From NCBI GenBank assembly GCA_047967505.1, contig CM106540.1: DNA of 64,000 nt. One strand, written 5' to 3'. Below, in pieces: positions 34,010-46,617 of the stretch; the first letter of the stretch is position 1; each line of letters begins with the position of its first letter. This DNA comes from Dipteris shenzhenensis. Lineage: Eukaryota > Polypodiophyta > Polypodiopsida > Gleicheniales. A program made the position numbers and the translations under genes. A model generated the notes under the pieces. The model ran no database searches. It saw only the letters and a list, made by a program, of their open reading frames with translations, and was not told the DNA's origin.

Positions 34010-34900
34010 TGCATGACTAGTGTAAGTAGGTTTTGGTCATAAATGATGTCAAATGGAGCCTTACGGATATCTGCAATTTACGGAATGGTTATGGGAAAGT
34101 TGATTAGAGGCAAGTATTGTTCCCACTTTGGTCATCATGGACAAGGGAGTGTAACAATTTGAATGATGGTTTGATTAGCATTCTCACATTGTCCAAATTT
34201 TTTGGTGATTAGGTAGTCATTAGTGGAAAAGTGAAGGTTTGTGTGAGCCTTATGCCATGGTTTGTGCCTAAACTCTCAAACAACTTTCTAAAATTCCTTT
34301 TGGAGCTTAGGATCGTTATCCAAAGTGATGGACTTGTAAGTTATGTAAATGGAAGACTTCTCTAATGAAATCCTTAGCAATAATTCTCTTCTTACAAGGA
34401 ATGAAGTGGGCTTGCTTATTAAGATCGTCTACAATTGTAATAAATTATTCATTATGGACCTTGGAAATAGGAAACCCAAACAAAAATTCCATAGTGTGAT
34501 ATGTTCCCACCATTCATTAGGGATTGGTAATAGTTGGAGTAATCCAGGGGTTTTCCATGGTCTCTCGACCGTTTAGCAAGTCTGACACACATTGCTAAAC
34601 AAAAGGGGTAACATCCTTTTGGCTAATAAAAGTATTTCATCAAAATTATCTCAAATATCTCTATGACCTGCATATGCACTACTACGGAACTTTACTCTAA
34701 TATGTTGTATGAGTTGAATAGTTGGTACACGTCATTTTCTTTTGTCAAGGTAATGGTCTCCCCTTGGTTCTCAAAGCACATGTATGTTTTTGTACATCCG
34801 TGATTTGTTCAAATTCATACCTCTGTGGTTTACTTAGAATCATGTCAACCTCTTGCAAAGGGGCTATGAGAAAATTACATTATGTTGAATCCTATAAGGT
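34010..34900 (-). pseudogene. Gypsy integrase, heavily mutated
   Basis: About 34,600-34,400 on the minus strand reads KTPGLLQLLPIPNEWWEHIT, the K-P-x-GLLQPLPIP-x-x-W-x-x-I-x-MD region that opens the catalytic core. About 34,330-34,020 gives LDNDPKL, then FGQCENANQTI, PKWEQYLPLINF and KAPFDIIYDQ. These match SDRDPRF, GQTERVN, W-x-x-x-L-x-x-x-E-F and SPF-x-x-x-YG. The catalytic acidic positions are partly lost and stops are frequent. Confidence 0.7.
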
Positions 34901-35199
34901 ATGTTCTTAGCTTGTGATCTACATTGCTCCTCTTGTCCTAAAAAATGTCAACTAACGTTCATCTCCTTTTGTGGCCATTACCTAGACTTAACTGACACAA
35001 TATCATAATTATGCTCATCATTAAGTAGAATCACAATGCATTGGCCACTTGTACCATCTCACATCTTAAACAAATCTTGTGGATCAAAGGAGTAATGAGA
35101 ATTCATTTTAATAGGCCTTTTTGTTTTTATTTATAACCACATGTCAAAACGTCGCTCTCTTTGGGGGAAAAGAACAAGTAAAATTTGTCCTTGCCAACT

Positions 35200-35714
35200 T
35201 CATTTTGAATCTAGGGCATGTAAACAAACTATGGTTTGTTTCTCTCTTACACCAAAAGCACATCTCCTACTCATGTGCACTCATAGGCAACGGTCTTAGA
35301 GGCTTACATGGGAAAAACCTCCCCATGGTTCTACTGCCGATCCACATCCCTTGGAATTTTCTTCTAAACGCCTAGAAATCCCTGTTTGAAATTAAGAACA
35401 ACCCTAGACGTAGTCTACTTTTGTCAATCTAATGGCATCATTTAGGTAGTACTTCCAAGTCATCTTGGATGTTGATTTAAGCCCTGATAGAAAATTGTAC
35501 AATTTCTTCGTATCATCTTTGTTGGTATAAGCTAACCCTTGGGTGCACCCTTGTGTAGGTTGTATGGTTTGAATGGACCTAATTGCTCCTTGAGTCATTG
35601 TTGCACACGGCTTTGTGGCATTCCAATACTGTAAGTAATTTTGGGCATTGGGTGCCTTGCATATAATGGTGGAAGAACGCTCTTTCTATCATCCCTCCCA
35701 AACCTTTTTTTTGG

Positions 35715-35780
<66 letters not shown>

Positions 35781-36200
35781 ATGCATGGCTATGGGGCGGG
35801 GATTGGGACCTCCGCATCCGATGCTTCCCCTCGTTACACGTGGTAGCATCTGTGAGTCTAACAATCTTCATCCTTAAACTCCAAACATAGAGGCTCAAAC
35901 CTAGTAGTGAAGTCACTCTTTGACTCTCTACCAAACTCTCATGTCGCGTCCACTTGAAGATCTAATCCTCCTTATACCTACGTTGCAAGAAAGTGGCCTT
36001 TAGAGATCTACAGAATCTCTTTCATAGGGTTAGCCTAGGATTTATGCATTGATCACCAAAGAAGCACATCTTTTTCCAAGTACTAGGTCACGGCTAATGT
36101 CAATTTATCCCCTTCATGGTGCTCAAACTAAGTGATGTATAAGTTGAAAGTGAAGAATATAGTTCAAAATCTAATCTAGGTCATGAGGTCCATTATAGGA
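35200..36200 (-). pseudogene. Gypsy gag fragments
   Basis: The frame 35,598-35,404 ends in LYNFLSGLKSTSKMTWKYYL and DAIRLTKV, like the F-x-x-GL-x-x-x-x-x-x-x-V-x-x-x-x-P-x-T-x-x-EAI-x-x-A end of a gag domain. At about 35,256-35,212 CFWCKRETNHSLFTC is a CCHC-like knuckle with one extra residue before His. Frames further right are broken by the (GA)n tract. Confidence 0.55.
35717..35779. repeat. (GA)n microsatellite
   Basis: About 31 uninterrupted GA units. Arg/Glu or Ser/Leu frames across it are artefacts. Confidence 0.95.
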
Positions 36201-36725
36201 TTTAACTTCCTCTTTTTCTCTCTATTTAATGACTCCCTTGATTCTCAAAGAGTTTTCTTGTTAATGGCAACTCTCACTAAATGGTATCTCCTATCAATAT
36301 CATGATGATGCATTGAAAGAACTCTTGCATCACATAGGTAGTATCATGTGAAGGTGATGGTATTTTGGGTGGAGGTTCAATTGGTGGAGGCTATATCCCA
36401 CGTATGTTTTGATAGAGCATATATGGTGTCGGCTCAAACACATTGAGGTGTGTGCTCATGGTTGTCATCCATTTTTTATCAAGTGTTATGGAGATAGGTT
36501 GATGATGTAGTGATGTGACTATAATAATAGATTTTACTTCATTATCAATGATTGCCAAGGAGTTCCTTATTATGGATTGATATTTTGTGAGTGATAAGGA
36601 AGAAAACCGACTTTAAAAATAGTGATACTTCCACTCACCCATCAAATATGCATGCATTTACTTCAAACACCAAGCTTCCAAGTCGAGACCACCTTTCAAT
36701 GGGAAATAATTATTAACACATGGTG

Positions 36726-36843
36726 CATGTGTGTGTGTGTGTGTGTGTCTGTGTCTGTGTCTATGTGTCTCTGTGTGTGCATGTGCGTGCATGTGCGTGT
36801 GCGTGTGCGTGTGTGTGTGCATGTGCGCGCACGCACGTGCACA

Positions 36844-36878
<35 letters not shown>
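36726..36878. repeat. (TG)n compound microsatellite
   Basis: GTGTGT runs with interrupting CTGTGT, GCATGTGCG and CACGCACG blocks. Confidence 0.95.
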
Positions 36879-36879
<1 letters not shown>

Positions 36880-36899
36880 ATCTAACACTATTATAATGA

Positions 36900-38270
36900 C
36901 AAAGTGGATTTGTACAGCAGAGCTCTTGGCTCAAGTTGAAATTCAATAAGGAATTGATCTTGACTGTCCTTATGTAGCCCCTTACAAGTCACTACAACCC
37001 TTAACATACTTTTCTCCCAAATCTAAAAGATACCTTCCCGTTCATTTTAGAATTGTGATTCTAAGCTAATGAATGAAAGTGATCTACCCTAGGCAATGAA
37101 CTCCCTATTTGAAATATTCATTTTTTCTCTAAGATTTGAAATGGTCTAGAGTAGGGTTGTATAGTCACCCAAAATTAGTTAGAACTAGTTAGTTAAGGCT
37201 AGCTCTGTTTCAATATTTAGATGGTCAACACCAAAAGGAGAAGACATCATGCAAGAACCTTCAAAGGTCCAGGTACTCAAGGGAGATCTGCATAAGCATC
37301 ACATAGCTCTATGCTCTATTCTTTCTACAAGGCATTATCAATGATTGCATAGCATCCTTTATAAGCTTCTATCATGGCATAAGATTCCAAGTCAATATCC
37401 TTTAGAAGCATTAAATCATCAACATTCGTGTTAACAAAGTCAGAATTCTCATCAGCATGATGGTTATAGCCATTGTTACATGCATCTACTTCCACCAACT
37501 GAAGATGAATACTTTTTTTACATGCATGTGTTCACACATTGCAAACTTCATCCTTTTGGCTCATGAGACATGATGTATCAATAGTGAATGTTTCTTTGAA
37601 GCTCATCATCATCTTCTGGTCAGCTTTACATAGTCTCATGGACATGTACTATCAAGATCTCAAGATAACCACATGGATCTTTAACATGAATCCAAGGTCT
37701 TAAGATCATCATATGGATTTTCAACAAACAACCATGAAAATCCATCAAGGATATGATAAAAATTGTTGCCCTTTTATCCATGTAGTGTTGAATGAGGGAG
37801 GGACATTTTCAATTTATCACTATTAGGACATTATATTTCACTTCACATTTATGTGTCAATCATTAAGATCTAGCTACTTATTATCACAACTCTTGATATG
37901 CTCAAACAGGAGATATTGATCGGTTTAATTTCTTGAGGAGATGGTAACCATGAGGTGAAAATAAAGTGAAGGCAGTAATAGAGCTATAGAGGGGGCAGAA
38001 AAAGGCTTGCACACAAGAGTTTGAAACAATAAATTACTCTTTAGGCTGGATGGACATATTGGTGACCAAATTACCTTCTATGGATCGTACTCATGCATAC
38101 ACATGCTAGCTTGCTGATGATGATCAAATCACTAATTAGGCTTGATGCATAGCTTGCTAGTGATCACGTTAGCTTGTAATCGTTTGTCCCACTTGTTCAA
38201 CATATCATTGATGGTTACATCTGTCCCACTCAAACGATTCGATGGTTACATTTTGGATGCCTTTCCATTT
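36900..38270. other. Intergenic sequence, no gene recognised
   Basis: No frame longer than about 60 codons and no motif recognised on either strand. Confidence 0.5.
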
Positions 38271-38583
38271 GTTTTACGAACTATCCAGCAACAAACGTAA
38301 GCCTTGTGCACCCCCATTGACTCCCGATCTGTTCTTCATCTGTCTAGGGCCTGCTTGTTGAAAGACTCTATGGCATCTTGTCACTCTATATTTCATCCCA
38401 TCTTGATATTCTATTGTGTAGCTCACTATAAGCAATAGTGAGAACCCACTTGACATTTCCAAGACAAATTTGAGACTGGGGTAGATGTCAACAGAGCAGG
38501 AGGAAGCCACCTTGCAGAACTAGCTTCATCAAAGACCCAACTAACTTCAAGCAAGGGAGATAAAGCTTTGGCACATAGGGACT

Positions 38584-38730
38584 AAAACGGAAATAAACCT
38601 TCTTGGATTGAGGTACAAGAAGAGTAAAACCAAGGTATGGTTTTTAAATCTTACCTAAAACAGAAATAAACCTTGGATTGAGGTACAAGAAAGAGTAAAA
38701 CCAAGATATTGTTTTTAAAGCTTACCTACT
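38584..38730. repeat. Two-copy tandem repeat, about 70 bp
   Basis: ATAAACC, TTGGATTGAGGTACAAGAA and GAGTAAAACCAAG recur in order in two adjacent copies. Confidence 0.8.
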
Positions 38731-39703
38731 CTTCAATGTGGAGTGCATGATTTTCGGAATGCAAGGACTTCACGCTTGTAGAACGTGTGCTTTAGGTGGG
38801 GTTGAATTTAAGCGTGGGCCTATTTACAACAATGGCATGCTTAAAGATGGCCAACCGGTTTTAAATGTGATCCGAATTTCATGTTCTCATCACTGTTCAG
38901 AACTAGCAAGCTCCAACAAACACACTAATGATGAAGACCTAGTGTCAATCATGGCAAACTCAGATATCAATTATAACTCCACATACCAGAGTAGAAGGTA
39001 AAGGTAGGAAGAAGATTGCACTTGATACCTGTTAAGAGCCAAAATGACTGTTTTTTACCTCCCAGAACTACCATACCATTCCAGTTCCTCACAGCACAAA
39101 ACAGGATTCCTAAGCTCCATACGCTCTTTCAAAGTAAATATAGATCAGACTATGAACACCATTATGTGTCCATTGATAGAAAAACATCGTCAGCCTTCTG
39201 ACCATACTGCCCAGTAGAAAGCACAAAAATTCTTCATACATGCCAATACAACAGCACTGGGCTGACCTAGGGACCACGCTCAGCAACACCATCTGTGCAC
39301 TGTCCTCAGCCAAGGTTACAACTCATACCTGGTTCTTGTCCCCGTGGACAATGATCAGCCTGATGCTTCTGATTCAGACCTAACATCAGGTATTTCTGTT
39401 CAGAGGCCAGGTATGGCAAAATAAATCATTTATATAAATAGGACATGAGACAGTCTCATATCCCTCTCTGAATAAGATATCGTCAATAGTTCAACAATAC
39501 CTACACTAATGCTTACAGCAAGTCCAATGCTACAACAAATTATGACCAGCTCATTCCTAGAGAATTAACTATCAACTGGATTGAAATAAGAAAAATGACT
39601 GAAATTGCATTCTCCAACCAATGAACTGAAAACAGCAACAATCAGCCATTACATGGCAATGTGGTAACCCCCAGTTCTTGTTTTGGGCTTCCCAGAAATA
39701 CTC

Positions 39704-42082
39704 TTAATGCCACCCATGTGAGGATTTTGTTGCAGACCCACCAAAAAAGTCATCGTCTGCCTCATCTTTAGCATCCCATCCTGCCCAACTATCTCCCCCA
39801 GTCACTGCAGCACTTGAATGGGCTGCATCTGTGAATGAGCCAGTTGAGGATTTGATACCCTGTGATGAATCCTTCGAATAGCTACCAGTAGCAGCCTTGC
39901 TACCATTCCTACTCACAGGAGCCTCATCCCAGTCATCCCACCGGCTGTTGATGCTACTTTTGTTTTCCATGCGATCCCAGGAGTTCTCCTCTTTGATTTC
40001 ATGATAATCTCCTCTGTCTTCTTCATTACTTAGCAATCCATTTTCGCTGCCTCTGTATTGTTGATAACCTGCCGTGAAGCCTGCACCATCTTTGGTATAT
40101 TCCTCAACCTTCTGAGAAGCCAGAGCCATGACTCCCCTCATTATCCCCCAAGTCTTCTGCCCGATCTCTGTGGTCTTTGCAGTTACAACAGAGACTGTTT
40201 CGTTCACCTTTTGATCATAGCCACTTTCTCGATACTGGTAGCTCGAAATATATGAAAGAGGACAAGAATGAGGTTTTTCAAAACCAGGAAATAACTCAAA
40301 AACAGCTATGTACAGTACAGTAAAGACAGTAAAGTAAAATCTGGATAGAATTTCTATGTAGCTAGCGATCAATACACGAGTGCAGCCCACTTACGACTGC
40401 AGGAAGAAGACAGTGACACAAACGTAATGATGATATGGAATCCACATTAACACAAGTGGTCAGATAAGAACCTATTCAAATGCAAGGTGACTCAAAAGGA
40501 CATCATGTGAAACTAAGGCATATACCACCTACCATTGTCAATCTCACGAGTCACATACACAATGGGAGTTACACATTAACCTTCTAAGAGTGCGAGGATG
40601 AAAACAACAACAATGGGGTAGTGAGATGAATATTTTGTTGTACAGCTTGCCAAGACAGTAAAGTCATGATCCATTGGACTATGCTATGTTGTTGAAGTAA
40701 TCTCTAGCAGATCAACAAGTTCGAGGTATGATACGTGGACTCAAACTATCCTAGGGTGTTCCACAGCTGTCAAGGAGGCAAATGCCCAAACACATCATTA
40801 AGATCAAAACTGACTCTATTATTCATAGCAGGTCCTCGCTATTATTTGATCCCCCATCATTGTTCAACAGATGTTGTAAGCCATTGCACAAAGATGTTAT
40901 ATATGCTCACACATGCACACATTTCCATAGCCCACATGAACAGAGAATCTATGACGTCCCCAGTTATAGAAAACCTGATGAAAAATGCACGGTAGGACTT
41001 TAAAACAAAAACCATTTATATGGGACACCTCATACCTTAACAGAAAGGTCCCTTGTTCCTGCTTGCACAGCACCTGCTGCAGTCTGAGCAGCAGAGGCAG
41101 CTGCTAGAGATATCTGGCCAAGTCCCTGAAAGAAACCGAAAATGAGTTAAGCATAATGCACATAGTTAAGGAATATCATACCTTTTAGATTTGGCATACA
41201 TGCAGAGTCTCATGGTTCTCTCTTGTGACCATAATGTACGGGCCAGAAATGAAAGTTTACCTTAGACATCAAAGAAACTGTATCCTTGAGAACGTCGCCA
41301 CTGCCAACAGTTGGACCTCTACTCGGAGGAGGTCGACTACCAGAAGATCCAAAACCAACAAATTTTCCTCCTTGAGAAGGCGGAAGTCCTTCAGGACGTC
41401 CAGCATTCTCAGCGAGCTTCCTTGAAAAAAATGCATCTTTATTTGCAGCCGAGGCTTCCAATTGCGACCGGCTGTAGATGCCTTCACTGGACTGAGAACG
41501 AACTGGCCCTCCAGAACCACCACTCGCGATTGAGTCAGCAGATCGATTCCTTCTCATTCCTACGTTATCTTCTTCCCTCCCCCAATCATCCCACCCTTTC
41601 CCCGTAGATCCAAATCCAGCCCTGCTATCACCTCCATAACTCTGTCTACTTACATTCCCTCCCTGAGGTTGACTGGACCTCCCCAAAGATTCCCTCTGCA
41701 CTGGCGGATCCCTCCATGTCTTCCCTTCCGCAAGAGATTGGATTTTGTCCCTGTAAATGCCTGCTGCCTTCGAATTGTATTTAGTCACAGTGTCTGTTTC
41801 TTTGGAGACACCATACTGGGAAAGGAAGTTATTCAGGGCCGCGTTGCCCCCAACTTCCATCTTCCTAAGCTGGATTTCCGACCACGAATCCATGGACACA
41901 GATCGCACGAAGCTAATATGTACACCTAGACCCCGGTGCTTTCCGGAACACTCGAGACACATGAATATTCCGTAGCTGACTGATGCCCACTGAGGGTTTT
42001 TCTGATCACAATCCACGCAGGTCTTGTTGGCAAGCTGCGATTGGAGCTGGCGGAGCCTGGCAGCCGCAACTGGCGACGCCAT
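39704..42082 (-). CDS. ADP-ribosylation factor GTPase-activating protein (AGD6/7 type)
   Basis: Three minus-strand exons join in phase 0: 42,082-41,261, 41,125-41,036 and 40,234-39,704, giving 480 residues. Donors are AAG|GTAAAC and AAG|GTATG; acceptors are TTTCAG and TACCAG. The N-terminus carries the ARF-GAP zinc finger CVDC-x16-CLEC with [20 protein letters not shown] and the catalytic arginine in HRGLG. Downstream are GWDDWG-type motifs, the conserved stretch [20 protein letters not shown] (exon 2) and [20 protein letters not shown] with [20 protein letters not shown] (exon 3), diagnostic of the plant AGD6/AGD7 group. Such proteins stimulate GTP hydrolysis by ARF small GTPases in Golgi-ER vesicle transport and act on the cytosolic face of Golgi membranes. 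The C-terminus has two more W-D-x-W-x-like segments. All parts look intact, so this is probably the best-preserved host gene here. A possible leader acceptor (GTTGACAG) lies just before the ATG. Confidence 0.93.
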
Positions 42083-42089
42083 TTGAGAG

Positions 42090-42450
42090 TGGGGCTGTCA
42101 ACAAACAAAAGCGATTTACAAAGTGCCGCCAAAAAGGATCTGAAGCGACAATGATCTAATCGACGAAGAGAAATAGATCAAACGAAAAAACCCAAGGATG
42201 AAATCAAGAAGGAAAAGGAGCAGATCTGAAGGGTGAAGAAGGGAGTGACCGGGAAATGGGGGAGATGGAAGAAACGGGGAAGAGGTAAAAGATTCGGAAA
42301 CGGGAAGGGGAGGCAAGATCAGGCGAGGAAGGGGAAAGGAAGGGGAGAGAGATGGGAAGTTGAAGTGCAATCCACCATAGCCAGAAAGCTTGAAGGTCTC
42401 TCCTCCAAAACAAGAGGAGAGAAAAAAGATGATTGCCTAAGTAGGTGGAA
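42090..42450 (-). promoter_or_regulatory. Probable promoter / 5' UTR of the ARF-GAP gene
   Basis: On the gene's sense strand this region is pyrimidine-rich (TTCCC and CTTCC words), typical of a plant 5' leader. Open frames on either strand are composition artefacts. No TATA box was assigned. Confidence 0.4.
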
Positions 42451-42459
42451 GAGGCCTTT

Positions 42460-43310
42460 TGCAGGCCGCCTTTGCCGACCCCTTCCTTGGCAGTTTTCTT
42501 TCTCCATGCATGTATTCACATGCCTCACCTCGGACTCGCTCGTTTGCATCTGGCGCTCGCTCATCTGCTTGCCTGCCAGCCAGCCTTGCATGCCCGGTTG
42601 CATCTGCAACCGATGGACGAGCGTTAAGAGAGTGAAGCGGCTCGCCGCTTCATAGATTATCATTCGACTGTTGGGACCGGACTTCACAATCTCCCGATTC
42701 AATCAGCCAATCCAGCTTTCGACTACTCGGCCTGAATTCGCAAAATCGGCCAGCAGTCCATCGTAGCTCGGCATTTATTCTTCACGAGGATGCGAATTCC
42801 CCCTGCCAGTGGCACTAGTCCACATCACCACTTTGAATAAGGGGCCCTCACCTTGGCAGACCTGCCGACTCCTTCCGCCGATGTGAACAGGGAACCCTCA
42901 CCTTGGCAGTTTTCTTTTTGGATGGATATGCATTCCCTTGGACTTTTTGGCCCACAAGCAAGGGTTGGAGCACTTCCCATGCTCCTCCCAAGGCTCAAAG
43001 TTCAGCATTGCAATGCTCAGAATTACCTGGCATTAGAGGGTCCCCCACACGAAAGCTTTGCTAATAGAGATTTTGCAAACTCTTTCAATGAATGGCATAG
43101 AGAATGGAAGGCTATGAGCCTATCAAAGTGTTTGGGCATTGTAATGCTGAACCAAAAGACCTCCGAACAGCTTTGCTAAATTAGCATCATAGTGCTACGA
43201 CGAAATAATTTCCAACAGCTATATTTGTATTTACATATATTGAAGAGCTTGCGTATGTATCCAACATCTATATCTATATTTACATATATTGAAGAACTTA
43301 CATGACACTT
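42460..43310. other. Sequence upstream of the ARF-GAP gene
   Basis: A short module with TTGGCAGTTTTCTTT and nearby TGCCGACYCCTTCC occurs twice (about 42,470 and 42,865-42,915). A 108-codon plus-strand frame (42,853-43,179) has no recognised motif and is not called as a gene. Confidence 0.4.
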
Positions 43311-43719
43311 AAGGGTTATGCCACCTAGCAGGCATTTGACTCATCTCTTCTCCTTGCTCTCTCCTTACTATTCGTCGCTACCACGTGGTAATCTTCTCCA
43401 ACCACTTTCCCACAATCTTGGCAAGTCGCCTTCCACATTCATGCACAACGAAGTAGATCTACATCACCTCCCCACACAAAAATGCAACCAATACTCTCCC
43501 CAAGCATACTCTTCAGTGCGTACTCTCCCTCACAAACAATACTCATGAAGGATATGCCGTTGTGTACTCTCAGATGCTATTGCGTAGGAGGTGATTGCAA
43601 AATTGGAGCGATCTCTTGGTCCATCATATCTCTCTCTTCTCTACAAATAATGGTTTTAGAAGAAACACAATGATTAAACTTGCTCGTACTCCTCCTAAAG
43701 CGCTAGCACCGCAGATATA

Positions 43720-44211
43720 GTGTGTGTGTGTGTATGTGTGTGTGTGCGCGTGCACACGCGTGCACGTGCATGTGTGTAAAGACTCAACAAACCCCATTTC
43801 ATAGTGAAATGAAAACAATTTTGGTAATGGACACAACAATGGAAGGCTTGAGTATGCATAAGTAAGGCAGAAGGAGGGGAGGGAAAATGATGGGCAGTGG
43901 ACTAGACTAGCAAGGAAAGAAAGTGAGACGATAGAGAGCGCAGAGGCTACGTAGGAGACGTGGAAGTTTAAGTAGTAGGGATAAGCAAGTGGTCGAGGAG
44001 CGAAGCCAATCGATGAGACTACAAGGGCGGGGGTAGTCGAGGAGTTGACAGTCGGCAAAGAGGAAGTAGTGCAGGAAGAGCAATAGTTGAGGGGGGGAGG
44101 GGTAGATAGACTAATTGGGTTAATTTGGGGAGGTATAGCTAGGAAGGGGTGTAAGGGGAGGTGCAATTGAGGAAGAGCAGGTGTAATTGGGGAAGAGGAT
44201 GAGTGAGAAGC

Positions 44212-44249
<38 letters not shown>

Positions 44250-44250
44250 A
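43720..44250. repeat. (TG)n and (GA)n tracts flanking a minus-strand frame
   Basis: A (TG)n run at 43,720-43,780 and a (TG)n(AG)n run at 44,213-44,249 lie within a long minus-strand frame (44,358-43,624). Apart from its first 36 codons (IPLPWHDAESAREVVKRLRR), the frame is Ser/Leu/Pro/His low complexity and is not called as a gene. Confidence 0.6.
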
Positions 44251-44460
44251 TCGGTCTAGGGTCCTCCTCAATCGCTTCACCACCTCCCTCGCACTCTCAG
44301 CATCATGCCAAGGCAAGGGGATGCGTAGTGATTTTGTAAGGATCTTAGGAAAGGCCATCTAGAGATTGTTAAATGTATATTGTCCAAGTATTCTAAGCAT
44401 TCCAATAATGAAGAATGGAGCAAATGCTATGCATCTATGATTTCTCGCTCCACATAAAGC

Positions 44461-44890
44461 ATGAGGAAGAGTCACCTAGACATAGTTAAGCAGTTCGTCC
44501 AGCTTTCAGTTTCCCCTGGGTCACTAGTTGTTGCCATCAACCAAGCCATAACATGGATTGAGAGCATGCAATGCAAGGGGGGAGGGTGGGGGGACTTCGA
44601 CATGGACAATGATCAGAAGTGGCTAAATGCAGTTCTGTTCAGTGATTTCAAAGCCAAGATTAATTCCCCCACTATAGACGTGATGGAAAGGTTGCTAGAG
44701 GTGGTAGTGCGCATTCAGAACAAGACTGAAAGCCATCAAAGTTTAAAGCTCAGAGATACGTGCAATTGATCCAAGCTTTGGAGTATCTTCACAAGGAGCA
44801 AGAGCCGAAAGGGTGCTGGTATGGGAGGTGGGTAGTGAACTACATCTAGGGGAGGTGCTGGGTGATAGAAGCATTGGCGAGGGTGGCATC
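44461..44890 (+). pseudogene. Squalene-hopene-cyclase-type triterpene cyclase fragment
   Basis: The frame 44,461-44,769 contains AINQAITWIESMQCKGGGWG then DFDMDNDQKWLNAVLFSDFK and INSPTIDVMERLLEVV. This matches class II triterpene cyclases of the squalene-hopene type (W-x-x-S-MQ-x-x-x-GGW-x-AFD-x-DN-x-x-x-L-x-x-x-F-x-D, then PPT-x-DVT-R-LE). A shifted frame continues LIQALEYLHKEQEPKGCWYG and RWVVNYI, matching the next repeat (EQ-x-x-x-GCW-x-GRWGVNYIYG). Both blocks contain the QW signature Q-x3-G-x-W. In intact enzymes these surround the cavity where squalene is cyclised. Only about 130 of some 650-700 residues are present, with a frameshift and a stop, and the catalytic DxDD region is absent. 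In plants this enzyme type is known from ferns and mosses. Confidence 0.75.
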
Positions 44891-44924
44891 GACAAAGCAT
44901 GAGAGGGAGATAGAGAGGGGGCGA

Positions 44925-45180
44925 GATGGTTGGTGAAGAATGAACATTTAGAACCAGACTAGAAGCTATCACACCCCAAAACTTGGAGACCCTGCAACCA
45001 ATCGAACTTTGGAGTGTCTTTGAAATTAGCAGAAGCCGGAAGGGTGACTAGTATCGAAGGTGGGGAGCAATAGAAGTGTAGGTGAGGGTGGCATCATGGG
45101 AGCATGAGAGGGAGGAGTGAAAGAGAGGATGGGGCATGGGGAGAGACGTGCTGAAGCTATGATGATCCATCGTTGAAGGG
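44925..45180 (+). pseudogene. Second, more decayed copy of the cyclase segment
   Basis: Words from the end of the preceding fragment recur in order: ACATTTAGAACCAGACTAGAAGC resembles GCATTCAGAACAAGACTGAAAGC, TTGGAGTGTCTT resembles TTGGAGTATCTT, and GAAGTGTAGGTGAGGGTGGCATC resembles GAAGCATTGGCGAGGGTGGCATC. The two segments appear to be a tandem duplication with a period near 250 bases, after which reading frames were lost. Confidence 0.55.
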
Positions 45181-45199
45181 GCAAGGAGAAGAGAGCATA

Positions 45200-45600
45200 G
45201 CATCAAAGACACTTGGGCTATCATGGGGTGCTAGCAACAAGCAATGCACTAGGGAATGACATGACTCCTCCAAGCTCTGGGTGCTCAAGCTAAACCAAAG
45301 TGTTACCCTGCACATAGCTATAAACTCGAAGATAGCGATCAGTCTCCACAGTCAAAAAATTTGCACTCAAATATGGGGAGTCGATGTAGAAAGGAAGCTA
45401 AACGTTGCCGCAATCCCACTGTAATTCAAAGCCGAGCTTAAACTAGTTTTCTGCAAGAAGCAAGCGAGTGCTACTTGAGTTTTTGCAAGGAGGTGAAAGG
45501 AATTTGTGGATGTCCTTCCTACTGAAAGAACAATTTTTGTTGTTGAAGGATCCGTTGATGCTAATGTTTTTCTAGAAGAAGTACTAAGGAGACTGGAGAT
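45200..45600. other. Intergenic sequence, no gene recognised
   Basis: Only short Ser/Thr-rich frames were seen. No motif recognised. Confidence 0.4.
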
Positions 45601-45609
45601 CCTAGGCAA

Positions 45610-46617
45610 CACTTGTGGATATTACTAAGCAATAAAAGTAACATGGGGAAAGAAATGGTCCTTTCCCTTTGCACACCCCCTTAAAGCAATCATTACACAC
45701 ATGTACAAACCAAATTATAATCCATCCAAATAGTCTTAGAGTCTACATCATGATCTAAGATTCGCTTTTGGTGCCACTGTGTGAAAAAAAACCTTTCAGC
45801 CATTGGAGTGACATCTATGGCTTTGTCACTTGGAAACAAAACCCATGGTGCTCATGACCTTTGGATAAATATGTATCTTTTTCATAGTGACATTTATGGA
45901 TGTTCCTAAGCAATGAAAGCTATTCAAGAAAATAAATGGTCCCCTTTTCTTATGCCTTCTGACCCACCTTAGCCCCCTCCTCTTTGAAGCAAGAATCATT
46001 CAACATTTAGAAACCAATTTTATAGTCCATTATAACAAGGCTCATCATCTAGGATGCTCATGTTGGAATGTACTCTAGATTAATAAATACTAGAATATAG
46101 CCAAATCGATAAATCTTGATATGGGCATTACTTATATTAGCTCGTGGCCCTAAGAAAAGGACTTAATAAAATGGCTTTTTAATTTTAAATACATAAAGAT
46201 GCATAAATGCAAAATAGTCCTTTTTGGTCCAATCCTCTATGATGAATCACAACACTACTTGGCAACATTTGCAAGAAAAGGCATTTGAATAAATGATGTT
46301 ACCACTAGACGATCATGACAAGTATGTGTTGGTTACAACAAGCAGTGCCTCAAATGTTTGGCATCCTTATTCAAAACAACACAATGATAGCCTATTCAAG
46401 GGAAGAAATGGTCCCCTTTCCTTTGCCCCTCTCCCCACATTTCGACAATAATATCCCTTGTTCATAATGACACTTGTGGATCTTGCAAGGTAATGAGAGA
46501 AATAGCCCCTTTCCTTTGAGCCCTAGCACACATCAAATGGGAATCTAAAGAATTCTTAAGCAATTAAAGCCATTCAAGGGCCCCTTTCCTTCAACCCATG
46601 GCCCACCCTCCCCCCCT

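Larger units (their letters stand above)
34010..36500 (-). mobile_element. Degenerate Ty3/Gypsy retrotransposon 2, internally deleted
   Basis: Minus-strand Gypsy remnants in the order gag (36.2-35.4 kb), a zinc-knuckle-like piece (about 35.25 kb) and integrase (34.9-34.0 kb). Protease, RT and RNase H, which should lie between the knuckle and integrase, were not seen and appear deleted. A (GA)n microsatellite interrupts gag at 35,717-35,779. No LTRs were recognised. Confidence 0.65.

Noticed and set aside
35595-35934. Ser/Leu or Arg/Glu repeat proteins
   Set aside because: Translations of the (GA)n microsatellite.
41225-41975. Plus-strand frames of 66-98 codons
   Set aside because: Antisense shadows of ARF-GAP exon 1.
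42853-43179. 108-codon plus-strand frame upstream of the ARF-GAP gene
   Set aside because: No motif or homology recognised, and it includes a short duplicated non-coding module.
43624-44358. 244-codon minus-strand frame
   Set aside because: Most of it is Ser/Leu/Pro/His-rich translation of CT, CA and TG microsatellites; only the first 36 codons look protein-like, and no domain is recognisable.
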